Origin: Nitrospinota bacterium
GTDB lineage: Bacteria > Nitrospirota > Thermodesulfovibrionia > Thermodesulfovibrionales > UBA1546
Assembly: GCA_018896985.1 (NCBI GenBank)
Contig: JAHILQ010000201.1
Span: 1-13,451, forward strand
Direction of reading: 5' to 3'
Length of the DNA: 13,451 nt
The notes under the pieces: generated by a model
Told to the model about the DNA's origin: nothing
The model's input: the letters and a program-made list of their open reading frames with translations, nothing else
Databases searched by the model: none
Shown here: piece after piece, positions 5,038-11,935 of the stretch
Layout: every line of letters begins with the position of its first letter
Numbering within the stretch: position 1 is the first letter of the stretch
Translations under genes and position numbers: made by a program

Positions 5038-6084
5038 ATGAAAAAAATATTTTTAATTATTCTGGTCAATGTGTGTTTCTTTATGTTCATTTCCACTGTG
5101 TACGCTGCCGCGGGTAAAATTGCAAAGCTCAGCGGTGAGGTATCTTGGAGGGACAAGGCGAATATCCCATATAAAAAAGCTAAAGAGGGTATTGAATTTG
5201 AAGCAGGATACTGGATAAAGACGGGCAAGGATGGATGGGCAAAACTGTCTCTGTCCGATGGCAGCGCTTTTACCCTCGCCAATAACACAGAACTTGAGAT
5301 AGACAAATTTGTGGTTTCAACTTATAAGAAAGAAGGCGTTTTTAAATTAACTCAGGGCAAGCTCAGGGCTACTGTTACAAGGCTTGCAGGACAGCAGACA
5401 AATTTCAAGGTGAAAAGCCCCACAGCAGTTGCCGGCATTAAAGGGACTGAATTTATGATGATGACACAGGGTTATGCAAATATCCTTTTCGGAAATGAGG
5501 GCAGCGCTGAGATTTCAGGCAATACGGAATTATCCAAGCCGCTTTCTTCAGACACTATGGTTCAGAACACAAGGGGAATCAATCCGACTGACCCTGTTAA
5601 GATTGAACAGGACACACCATTATACACGGCGAAGAAAGATTTTGAAGAGATTACCGCTGCAAAGCCTCCGAAAGAGTGGGAAATATCAGGCAACCTTCCG
5701 CATATAATTGCAAGATGGAATATAAATTATGCTCATTATCTGGCTGATGCCGGAAAGTATGAGGAGGCGCTTTATATTTTTCAGATAGCGCTTGACCTGA
5801 CTGACAAACTCGACATCAGAGGCGATGCAAGGCTTGAGAGGGGAGCTGTTTATTCAAGGTTCCTTAGAAATCCAGAGGCTGCGCTTGCAGAATATCTGCT
5901 TATCCTTGAGGAATACCCGATAAGTCCGCAGCGTGAAACAGCGCTCTATCTTACAGGGATACTTCTTGATGAAATGGGATTTACGAAAAGGGCAAAGGAA
6001 AGGCTGCTTCAGTATAAAAGCGAATTCCCTAACGGCAAACATATCGGCAATGTAGAGACTTATCTCCAGAGAATGAAAGATTAA
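5038..6084 (+). CDS. Secreted FecR-domain protein with C-terminal TPR repeats
   Basis: The 348-residue protein begins with a Sec signal peptide (MKKIFLIILVNVCFFMFIST, cleavage near VYA-AAG). Residues ~60-150 form a FecR domain: KDGWAKLSLSDGSAFTLANN, GVFKLTQGKLRATVTR, and FKVKSPTAVAGIKGTEFMM, where AVAGIKGTEF is the family hallmark. The C-terminal ~120 residues (from about 225) show tetratricopeptide-type helices: AHYLADAGKYEEALYIFQIA, ERGAVYSRFLRNPEAALAEY, ETALYLTGILLDEMGFTKRA. These presumably bind another protein in the periplasm. GGGGAGG lies five bases before the ATG. This is not the classical FecR anti-sigma regulator, since it lacks a cytoplasmic domain and a sigma gene. FecR-domain proteins often stand next to CHASE2 cyclases or kinases, as here (36 bp before the cyclase), so it may be the periplasmic ligand or modulator of that receptor (inference). 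Confidence 0.88.
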   Translation: MKKIFLIILVNVCFFMFISTVYAAAGKIAKLSGEVSWRDKANIPYKKAKEGIEFEAGYWIKTGKDGWAKLSLSDGSAFTLANNTELEIDKFVVSTYKKEGVFKLTQGKLRATVTRLAGQQTNFKVKSPTAVAGIKGTEFMMMTQGYANILFGNEGSAEISGNTELSKPLSSDTMVQNTRGINPTDPVKIEQDTPLYTAKKDFEEITAAKPPKEWEISGNLPHIIARWNINYAHYLADAGKYEEALYIFQIALDLTDKLDIRGDARLERGAVYSRFLRNPEAALAEYLLILEEYPISPQRETALYLTGILLDEMGFTKRAKERLLQYKSEFPNGKHIGNVETYLQRMKD

Positions 6085-6120
6085 TGCGGTTAAGCCGGAA
6101 ATGGGCTTGAAGGGGCGATT

Positions 6121-8217
6121 ATGAAATACTCCAGACTGCTGACCTTTATTGTAATCGGTCTTCTTGCTTCAGTTGTAACCTTTTTCATTTACAGGCAGAA
6201 TTTTCATTTTCTTGACGCGGTTGACCTGAAACTCAAGGATGCAAGATTTAAAATCCGAAAAAATGTTCAGCCTGACAACAGGGTTGTGATAGTTGCGATA
6301 GATTCAAAGAGCATAAATGAACTCGGCAGATGGCCTTGGAAGAGGTCTGTATTTGCCGGACTTCTGAATAGCTTGAAAGGATACGGAGTAAAGGTAACAG
6401 CGCTGGACATTGTTTTCTCCGAACCTTCAGACAGCAGAGAAGACGCAGTCCTTTCCAGAGCCATAGAAAAAAACGGCAGTGTAATCCTCGGTTATTTTTT
6501 CAGGGATGAAAAAGAAGATGCAGACCCCAAGTCTATATCCCAGATAGAGTTGTCAAAGATAAAACTTCTGAAGATTGCAGAAGGTGTGACCTCGGTTCCT
6601 GTATATCAGCGTCCTTTTGTGGAGACAAATATCCCCTTGCTCGGACGCGGCGCTCTGGATTTTGGCTTTTTCAATACAGACCCGGACGCTGACGGCCCTG
6701 TAAGAAAATCCACGCTTCTTATGCTTTATAACGGAGAAATTTATCCCTCTCTGGCATTAAAGGCGCTGAGACATTACACAGGCAAGGAGGTCATGCTTGA
6801 AGTGGAACCTTTTGGCGTTTCATCTCTCAGGCTCGGAGATATGTCCATCCCTTCCGATGAAAGCGGAAGGCTTACCGTGAATTATTACGGCAAGGGCGGG
6901 ACTATTGCCACGCTGTCAGCGGTTGATGTTATTAAAAAGAGATTAAAAAAAGAAGAACTCAGGGATAGGATTGTATTTGTGGGCGCAACAGAGGTTGGCA
7001 TCTATGACATGAGGGCAACCCCTGTGGAGTCAGCCTTTCCGGGAGTTGAGATACATGCAACTGTAGCGTCCAATGCTCTTCAGAATAAATTCATATTGAG
7101 GGATGGAAGAATAATTGCTATTGAGATTTTATGCTTAGCGTTATTCCCTGTAATCCTTACACTGCTTCTCGGCATGGCAAGAAACAGCTTTTTGGGTCTT
7201 GTTGCTTTTATGTTTGTGTCCGGCATATATGCTGTTTTCAATTATTTGTTGTTCAGAAACTATTCCATAGATATGAGTCTTTTGTACCCGCTTTCCTCAA
7301 CAGCACTGGCATTTATAAGCTCTGAGGCATACAGAAACCTTGTGGTAGAAAGAAAGAACCGCTACCTTAAAAAGGCATTTTCAAGTTATGTTTCGCCTGA
7401 GCTTGTTGCTGAGATAATAAAGAATCCGGACAGGCTCGCGCTCGGAGGTGAAAAGAAAGAGATAACTGTTCTCTTTTCAGACATAAGAGGGTTTACGGGC
7501 ATCTCGGAAAAGCTTGCGCCTGATGTGCTTGTCTCGCTTCTTAACGGATATCTTGGCCCTATGACAGAGGTTGTCCTGAAAAATAACGGAACGCTGGATA
7601 AATATATCGGCGATGCAGTAATGGCAATTTATAACGCGCCTCTTAATGTGACTGATCACCCTGAAAAGGCATGCAGGACAGCAATAGAAATGATTGATAA
7701 ATTGAAGGAAATAAACAGCAGTTTTAAGCAGAAAGGGCTTCCCCCTGTTGATATAGGGATAGGCATAAATACAGGATATGCAGTTGTCGGCAATATGGGA
7801 GCGGATATGAGATTTGATTATACGGCGATTGGCGACACGGTAAATCTGGCTTCAAGGCTTGAGGGGCAGAACAAGTATTACGGCACCCATATCATCCTGA
7901 GCGAATTTACTGCAGAAAAGGTAAAGGACAAGTTTGTGCTAAGGGAAATAGACCTTACGAGGGTTGTGGGCAAGGAAAAACCTGTTGCGATTTTTGAGTT
8001 AATGACCAACGGTAATGCCAAGCTTGCAGATGGATTTTCCGAAGCGCTGAAGGTTTACAGGGCAAAGGGTTTTCAGAATGCGCTTGATATTTTTACAGGG
8101 CTTTTAGGCGAATACAGCGACCCTGTGGCAAAACTTTACGCTGAAAGATGCCGTGAATATCTTCATACGCCGCCTCCTCCTGATTGGGACGGCGTGTTTA
8201 TTTCAAGCAAGAAATAG
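6121..8217 (+). CDS. CHASE2-domain class III adenylate/guanylate cyclase
   Basis: This 698-residue membrane receptor cyclase would make cAMP (or cGMP) in the cytoplasm in response to a periplasmic signal. Order: one N-terminal transmembrane helix (residues ~6-24); a CHASE2 sensor (~30-325) containing VVIVAIDSKSINELGRWPW and the terminal RIVFVGATEVGIYDMRATPV; three transmembrane helices (~330-402); a linker with KKAFSSYVSPELV; then the cyclase domain (~445-640). Metal-binding aspartates are visible in LFSDIRGFTG (~452) and DKYIGDAVMA (~497). The transition-state Asn/Arg pair is in VNLASRLE (~574-581). The Lys of LDKYIGD and Asp of FDYTAIGD are the residues expected for ATP selectivity, so adenylate cyclase is more likely. 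The catalytic set looks complete. AAGGGG precedes the ATG by ~7 bases. Probably cotranscribed with the FecR gene. The C-terminal ~50 residues resemble a short helical repeat. Confidence 0.94.
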   Translation: MKYSRLLTFIVIGLLASVVTFFIYRQNFHFLDAVDLKLKDARFKIRKNVQPDNRVVIVAIDSKSINELGRWPWKRSVFAGLLNSLKGYGVKVTALDIVFSEPSDSREDAVLSRAIEKNGSVILGYFFRDEKEDADPKSISQIELSKIKLLKIAEGVTSVPVYQRPFVETNIPLLGRGALDFGFFNTDPDADGPVRKSTLLMLYNGEIYPSLALKALRHYTGKEVMLEVEPFGVSSLRLGDMSIPSDESGRLTVNYYGKGGTIATLSAVDVIKKRLKKEELRDRIVFVGATEVGIYDMRATPVESAFPGVEIHATVASNALQNKFILRDGRIIAIEILCLALFPVILTLLLGMARNSFLGLVAFMFVSGIYAVFNYLLFRNYSIDMSLLYPLSSTALAFISSEAYRNLVVERKNRYLKKAFSSYVSPELVAEIIKNPDRLALGGEKKEITVLFSDIRGFTGISEKLAPDVLVSLLNGYLGPMTEVVLKNNGTLDKYIGDAVMAIYNAPLNVTDHPEKACRTAIEMIDKLKEINSSFKQKGLPPVDIGIGINTGYAVVGNMGADMRFDYTAIGDTVNLASRLEGQNKYYGTHIILSEFTAEKVKDKFVLREIDLTRVVGKEKPVAIFELMTNGNAKLADGFSEALKVYRAKGFQNALDIFTGLLGEYSDPVAKLYAERCREYLHTPPPPDWDGVFISSKK

Positions 8218-8304
8218 ATTTCGCATCTAAAATTTTGGCATGAAACACAGACAGGCATTTGGCTCACAAATGGTATGAAAATAGTATTCAACGATAACAA
8301 CGAA

Positions 8305-8381
8305 GGAAATAAATAACGGAAATAAATAGGGACAACGAAATAAATAACGAAATAAATAGGAATAAATAGGGACAGCGACCG
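8305..8381 (+). repeat. AT-stutter / GGGACAGCGACC repeat, copy 4 (5 units)
   Basis: The units are GGAAATAAATAAC (8305-8317), GGAAATAAATAGGGACAAC (8318-8336), GAAATAAATAAC (8337-8348), GAAATAAATAGG (8349-8360) and AATAAATAGGGACAGCGACCG (8361-8381, split here as AATAAATAGGGACAG then CGACCG). The pattern is the same as copies 1-3: several truncated AT-rich front units, then a full unit carrying GGGACA. The tail differs, GCGACC rather than CATCC, so this is a second subfamily. It ends eight bases before the next gene's start codon. Confidence 0.8.
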
Positions 8382-8388
8382 TTAAAAA

Positions 8389-8856
8389 ATGAGAAACATC
8401 GTTATAATTATTTTCTTTCTTTTATTCCCATTTTCCGCCTATGCCCATCCGGGCAGGACCGATTACAGGGGCGGGCATAAGTGCTGGAAGGACTGCACGG
8501 AATGGGAATTGAGAACCGGCGAGTATCACCTGCATGATAAAGACTGGAAGCCGATTCGGCTTGATAAAAAAGGGAATCCAATTAAACAAATCCGGCCTGA
8601 ACAAACTCCCGCTGCCGTTCCGAAAGACCGGACAGAGCCGGCACAGCCGGATGAGATAAACAAGGCTTTGCCTGCTGAAGAAAACAAAGCGCCGGAAACT
8701 GCCGAACCCGAAAAAATAACCATACAGGAACAAGTCCATAAAACCGTTGTTTACGAAGAAAGCATACTGCCGTTTAACTGCATCCTGCTTCTTATATTGG
8801 CTGTTTTGCTTTTGTTGGCTTTGGTATTTATCAGAAAGAAGAGGGAAAAGGGATGA
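8389..8856 (+). CDS. Exported, C-terminally anchored YHYH-like protein
   Basis: The product has 155 residues. The N-terminal signal peptide MRNIVIIIFFLLFPFSAYA is followed by a compact domain (residues ~20-50): HPGRTDYRGGHKCWKDCTEW and RTGEYHLHDKD. The pattern of spaced His and Cys residues ending in EYHLH resembles the YHYH domain of small exported proteins (often G-H-x(n)-TGEYHxH), a likely metal-binding fold. Residues ~60-125 form a Pro/Glu/Lys-rich linker. Residues ~127-148 (LPFNCILLLILAVLLLLALV) are a transmembrane helix followed by RKKREKG, so the domain would face the periplasm or surface on a flexible stalk. There is no recognisable ribosome binding site: repeat copy 4 ends eight bases before the ATG, perhaps having displaced the original control region. 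The exact role is unknown. Confidence 0.75.
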   Translation: MRNIVIIIFFLLFPFSAYAHPGRTDYRGGHKCWKDCTEWELRTGEYHLHDKDWKPIRLDKKGNPIKQIRPEQTPAAVPKDRTEPAQPDEINKALPAEENKAPETAEPEKITIQEQVHKTVVYEESILPFNCILLLILAVLLLLALVFIRKKREKG

Positions 8857-9032
8857 TTCTTTCTTTTAATGAAGATAAACCAATACTACGCAGCTAATGT
8901 CTTAAAAACTATTGAAGCAAGCGTACGCGGCAGAAGAAAAGCAGTAAACGAAATTCCTATGGCTGTATATTCGCTATAACAATTTCAAAGGACAAAGGAA
9001 AAGAACAAGAATTTCCCTATGTGAATTTTACC
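8857..9032. other. Gene-free stretch
   Basis: No gene, hairpin or RNA was recognised between the YHYH-like gene and the promoter at 9033. Purine-rich sequence around 8985-9010 has no obvious meaning. No clear terminator follows the stop at 8856. Confidence 0.5.
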
Positions 9033-9060
9033 TTGACAGGAATATCCCTGTTAACATATT
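9033..9060 (+). promoter_or_regulatory. Sigma70-type promoter
   Basis: A perfect TTGACA (9033-9038) is followed by 16 bases and CATATT (9055-9060). It lies upstream of a leader with a strong ribosome site, a short ORF and a terminator, then the lipoprotein gene at 9233. Confidence 0.5.
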
Positions 9061-9107
9061 GTTTGCATATTGAATTTGCGAATACTCTTTTAAGGAGGAG
9101 AAATGGG

Positions 9108-9215
9108 GTGAATAAACCTCAGGCATTAATCCTGCAAGACAGATTTAACACCTTATCAGAAAAAATTAAGATGAAAAGGGCGTGCTGCAAAAACACGCCC
9201 TTTTTTGTTTTGTAG
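9108..9215 (+). CDS. Possible 35-codon leader ORF (GTG start) overlapping a terminator
   Basis: AAGGAGGAG (9092-9100) stands seven bases before a GTG, which starts 35 codons ending at the TAG at 9213. The same site is two bases from ATGGGGTGA, too close to use. The peptide begins VNKPQALILQDRFNTL, which resembles the start of Hfq proteins (NKPQ...LQDxFL), but there is no Sm core after it. Codons 24-34 pass through the terminator hairpin, so a ribosome translating the ORF would block terminator folding. Either it is an attenuator leader peptide or the relic of a gene start. Both readings are tentative. Confidence 0.35.
   Translation: MNKPQALILQDRFNTLSEKIKMKRACCKNTPFFVL
9174..9212 (+). terminator. 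Strong Rho-independent terminator / possible attenuator
   Basis: GGGCGTG (9178-9184) pairs perfectly with CACGCCC (9194-9200) around a nine-base loop and is followed by TTTTTTGTTTT. The flanking AAAA and TTTT extend the stem. It stands only 21 bases before the lipoprotein start, between that gene and its nearest promoter. Confidence 0.88.
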
Positions 9216-9232
9216 GAGGAGGGTTTTAAAAA

Positions 9233-9715
9233 ATGAACAATCTTTTTAGGAAAAAGCAAGAGGTATCAAAATTATTGCTCTCAATAATAGTAGTGTTCGT
9301 TGTGGTACTTAACGCATGTTCTATGGAGGCAAAGTCGCTTAAGAAAGGTGAAGTTTACCGTTCGTTAGGTAGGAGTGAGGTAATAGAAGTCATTTCTAAA
9401 AATGAACTGGAGACAAATATAGGTGGACAAATAATACTCGCCAGATATGATTTTAAAGGGGGTAAGCTGCGTGTAGTGATTGGCGATAAGGTTATCTATT
9501 TTGAAATAACTAAGGAAGGGCTGAAGCAAGGAAATACAATTTACTATTCTAAAGCCGCATTAGCTGCATTAGAAGAAAAAAAGCGGAAGGCAGAAGAAGA
9601 AAAGAGGGCAAGGAAATTTAAAGATAATGGTAATGGGACTGTGACGCATAATGACACAAAACTTATGTGGCAGCAGGGGGAGGGTGGGGGAAAGCTGGAG
9701 TCAGCAATACCATAA
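9233..9715 (+). pseudogene. Lipoprotein-like protein with truncated DUF1566 (Lcl) domain
   Basis: The 160-residue ORF begins with a basic N-terminus and a hydrophobic stretch (LLLSIIVVFVVVLNAC) ending in a passable lipobox, LNAC, so the product is probably an outer- or inner-membrane lipoprotein. Residues ~40-105 are unrecognised, with beta-like alternation. Residues ~108-128 are a charged helix (ALEEKKRKAEEEKRARKF). Then comes DNGNGTVTHNDTKLMWQQ, the opening motif of a DUF1566/Lcl C-terminal domain. That domain normally runs >100 residues, but here the frame stops 15 residues later, just after a G-rich run (9674-9690). AGGAGGAGGG stands ~10 bases before the ATG. I judge it a 3'-truncated gene; a short functional form cannot be excluded. 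Confidence 0.6.
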
Positions 9716-10320
9716 TTGAAGCAATGATGGGAGATAAAAGTTCTTCAACTGCTGGAGAGGTGAAAACTCCATTAATTCCTTCGGCTTATGGATATTATGT
9801 TATAGACGAAGACCAACTTATTGACCTTAAGCCAACGCCAGTTATCACCAAGATAGGCATACGACCCGGAGGCCCGCGTAGTGAAAATGCTGGTATTGCT
9901 ATGGATGGGTTTGAAGGAGAACCATCAATTAGCATCAAAAGCAAGTTGCCAATTTTCATTGTATATCAGCAGAATATAGATGCAAGAGGCTTTCGTCTTA
10001 GTGATTTAGTATATGTGGGCACAAAGCAAGCACACCAATTTAACTATTTCGGAACAGGCCAGACTTTCTTTAGGGGCGTTTACTTCGTTGATTATTACGA
10101 TACAATTCAGATAAACCTCTGGCGGCCCAGGAAAGAGATACGGCTTCGCATTGAACCAGTAGAAGGAAAGTTAGGGATGTTTAGATTAATTCCTGAATCG
10201 TCCCTTGCCCCTGGCAAATACACACTCTATTTCAAAGGTGCTATCCATCCCGATGGTACAATCTTTGTAGCAGAACATGAACGGCAAGAATCGGCATTTT
10301 ATTTTAAAATTGAACAATAG
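9667..10320 (+). pseudogene. Conserved C-terminal domain fragment, N-terminus lost
   Basis: This frame is open for 217 codons, offset from the lipoprotein frame and overlapping its end. Neither the ATG at 9667 nor that at 9724 has a ribosome site. The coherent part starts near SAYGYYVIDEDQLIDLKPTP (residues ~39-58) and ends APGKYTLYFKGAIHPDGTIF...SAFYFKIEQ. It is beta-rich, with conserved-looking Gly, Tyr and Phe. I recall similar C-terminal domains in exported hypothetical proteins of the same kinds of bacteria, but have no name for them. Most likely two genes were joined by a deletion at ~9700; the alternative is a frameshift in the G-run between domains of one lipoprotein. A small independent protein is least likely. 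Confidence 0.5.
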
Positions 10321-10359
10321 AAGCAAAAAGGGATAGGCTACTTTACTGTTCCTTTTTTA

Positions 10360-10425
10360 ATGTCCGGTAAAGAGAATTCTCCAGATGCCTCTTTTTGTGT
10401 CAACTGCGGGCAGAGGCTGCGGTGA
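10360..10425 (+). pseudogene. Zinc-ribbon gene tail, copy 1
   Basis: A 21-codon reading frame ends DASFCVNCGQRLR then TGA. CxxCGQRL is the last knuckle of a double zinc-ribbon domain. It is too short to fold by itself and lacks a ribosome site, so it is read as the remnant of a gene end. A second copy, ASFCTNCGQRLK-stop, lies at 11124-11162. Confidence 0.55.
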
Positions 10426-10427
10426 TA

Positions 10428-10436
10428 TGATATAAT
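10428..10436 (+). promoter_or_regulatory. Extended -10 promoter of the toxin-antitoxin pair
   Basis: TGA followed by TATAAT (10431-10436), no clear -35. Transcription would start near 10443, leaving a ~14-base leader that just includes the AGAGG ribosome site. Confidence 0.5.
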
Positions 10437-10456
10437 TACTCAAAGAGGTGAAAGAA

Positions 10457-10768
10457 ATGTCTTCGGTTGAGACAAAATATGAACATATCACTTTCAACGA
10501 AAAGGGAGCGCCTATTATTGCAGAGACCACAATGAAGGTGGTTGAGATTGTGTCTGAAAAGATCGCATATGGCTGGAGTCCTGAGGAACTTCACTTTCAG
10601 CATCCTTATTTAACCATGGGACAAATTCATTCAGCCTTAGCCTACTATTATGACCATGCGGATGAACTGAATAAAGACATAGAGCATCGTCTGCAAAGTA
10701 TTCATCAATACAGGTCACAAGAAAAGACACCTTTAAGAGAAAGACTGAGAAATCGTGGTCTCCTTTAA
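10457..10768 (+). CDS. DUF433-family antitoxin (VapB-like)
   Basis: The product has 103 residues. The ATG at 10457 is preferred to the in-frame GTG at 10448 because the GTG is part of the AAAGAGG ribosome site. The pattern fits the DUF433 antitoxin family: an N-terminal strand region HITFNEKGAPIIAETTMKV, then VEIVSEKIAYGWSPEELHFQ and HPYLTMGQIHSALAYYYDH, a helix-turn-helix-like module that binds the operon's own promoter in such systems. The C-terminal tail (EHRLQSIHQYRSQEKTPLRE) is basic and helical, the usual toxin-binding part. Its stop codon overlaps the toxin start (TAATG), so the pair is translationally coupled. The antitoxin looks intact whereas its partner is frameshifted. Confidence 0.82.
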   Translation: MSSVETKYEHITFNEKGAPIIAETTMKVVEIVSEKIAYGWSPEELHFQHPYLTMGQIHSALAYYYDHADELNKDIEHRLQSIHQYRSQEKTPLRERLRNRGLL

Positions 10769-11117
10769 TGGCTGTCAATCTTTATATGGATGCGCACATT
10801 CCAAAAGCAATTACTGTTGGACTCCGAGTGCGGGGAGTTGATGTGATTACAGCACAGGAAGATAATGCTGATACTTTAAATCTGATCCAGAATTAATGGA
10901 TCGTGCAACTGCTTTAAATCATGTCCTGTTCACATTTGATGATGACTTGCTTGTTGTGGCTGCAAACCGTCAAAAAGCAAATATATCATTTTCAGGGATT
11001 ATTTATGCCTCTCCTTTGCGTGTTTCAATTGGAACTTGCATTCAGAATTTAGATGTAATTGCTAAGGCAGGAGAACCAGAAGACCTTGCTAACAAGATTG
11101 AGTTTTTACCCTTGTAA
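10768..11117 (+). pseudogene. DUF5615 PIN-like toxin, split by a frameshift
   Basis: Two frames together make one ~116-residue DUF5615 (PIN-like, Mut7-C-type RNase) protein. Part one (10768-10896) is MAVNLYMDAHIPKAITVGLR and onward to TAQEDNAD, with the first acidic residue, Asp8. It goes out of frame at about 10877-10880 (TTTAAATCT) and ends at a TAA. Part two continues in another frame as SDPELMDRATALNHVLFTFD (the SDPEL codons begin ~10881; ATG at 10896), followed by DDLL with the other expected acidic residues, and ends at 11117. A single lost base restores the family sequence. The stop of part one and the ATG of part two again overlap as TAATG, so restarted translation could in principle give two half-proteins. 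Inactive toxin is the simplest reading; a sequencing error in the short A/T run is also possible. Confidence 0.75.
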
Positions 11118-11123
11118 TTATCA

Positions 11124-11162
11124 GCCTCTTTCTGCACAAACTGCGGACAGAGGCTGAAATGA
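11124..11162 (+). pseudogene. Zinc-ribbon gene tail, copy 2
   Basis: In one frame this reads ASFCTNCGQRLK then TGA, nearly the same as the tail at 10387-10425. At the DNA level GCCTCTTT, TG, AACTGCGG and CAGAGGCTG are shared. It starts seven bases after the toxin stop. ATGA overlaps its stop and opens a 13-codon ORF (MIREKMERLLKTL) that ends against the ribosome site of the next gene. Confidence 0.55.
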
Positions 11163-11213
11163 TTAGAGAGAAAATGGAACGGTTGTTAAAGACTTTATAA
11201 GGAGGATTAAGTT

Positions 11214-11402
11214 ATGCGTAAACTAATGCTTATAGCATTTATTGCATTTGCTTTTTTGTTATTGCATTCAAACATCACAATGGCTTATGAAAATGAGATA
11301 AGAAGCCTGTCCAATGCTATGGCTGAAAATATCGCAGTCACCATTAGATATGCGCTGAATTCCTGTCCAGCTCACAACCCCACTCGTGAATATCCTGTCT
11401 GA
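11214..11402 (+). pseudogene. Exported protein, 3'-truncated after ~41 codons
   Basis: ATAAGGAGG, nine bases before the ATG, is an excellent ribosome site. The product starts with a signal peptide, MRKLMLIAFIAFAFLLLHSN, then ITMAYENEIRSLSNAMAENIA. This looks like the start of exported FlgO/CsgG-like proteins whose next residues would be a KTIAVVDF-type strand; that identification is from memory and tentative. After Ala41 (11336) the sequence is antisense to an hcp fragment and the remaining 21 codons are meaningless, ending at 11402. It is therefore a gene start cut off by a rearrangement. Confidence 0.65.
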
Positions 11403-11935
11403 ATATGATTCCACAGGTTTTTGGATGCAGTTTGTTGTCATGACAATTGCGCCCGGAAACTCTGCGAACTCCTTTTGCTGGTTCTGCCATGCTGTTCCAT
11501 AATGTCCGTAGAAGCGCTTATATTTTTTCAATTCAGGATAGCCGTGGCATGAAAGCATCTCGCCGTGGGTATATACATAGATACCCCTGCCTTCACTTTG
11601 TTTCAAGATATCCTCAATGTCTTTAAGATCATGGCCTGAAACGAGTATCGCCTTTCCTTTTTTAACGCCGAGAGGAACCTTTGTAGGCACCGGATGTCCG
11701 TATTTCCCGGTATTCGCTGTATCAAGAAGCTCCATGACTTTCAGGTTTATCTCTCCTGCCTTAAGCACACTGTTAAGCCAATCTTCAAGTGAAGATTCAT
11801 TTCTTGCCAGTGCATCAAGGCTTTCATGAATGAAGGAGTAAACCTTATCATCTTCCTGTCCTAATATTTGGGCATGGTCTGCATATGCAGCAATGCCTTT
11901 TAATCCATAAAGCAGGATATTTTGATTTTTTCCCC
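11337..11935 (-). pseudogene. hcp: Hybrid-cluster protein (hydroxylamine reductase) internal fragment
   Basis: About 200 codons on the minus strand match the middle of Hcp (prismane protein, ~540 residues), which reduces hydroxylamine or NO under anaerobic nitrosative stress. Visible pieces are ILLYGLKGIAAYADHAQILG, then YGHPVPTKVPLGVKKGKAIL, and three hybrid-cluster ligands: His in VSGHDLKDIE, Glu in YTHGEMLSCHGYPELKKY, and Cys in VMTTNCIQKP. It ends with DRIFTSGVVSWTG...NGD. The N-terminal Cys motif for the first iron-sulfur cluster and the C-terminal cluster cysteines are absent, so it cannot be active. The frame stays open to 12095 upstream, but homology fades near 11935, inside the promoter of the next gene. 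Its low-coordinate end abuts the truncated gene at 11336. Confidence 0.88.

Noticed and set aside
9021..9215. 64-codon ORF extending the leader ORF upstream
   Set aside because: The GTG at 9021 has no ribosome site and lies upstream of the promoter's own start. Only the part from the GTG at 9108 has a good site.
11617..11829. 70-codon plus-strand ORF inside 11337-11935
   Set aside because: It is the antisense shadow of the recognisable hcp fragment.
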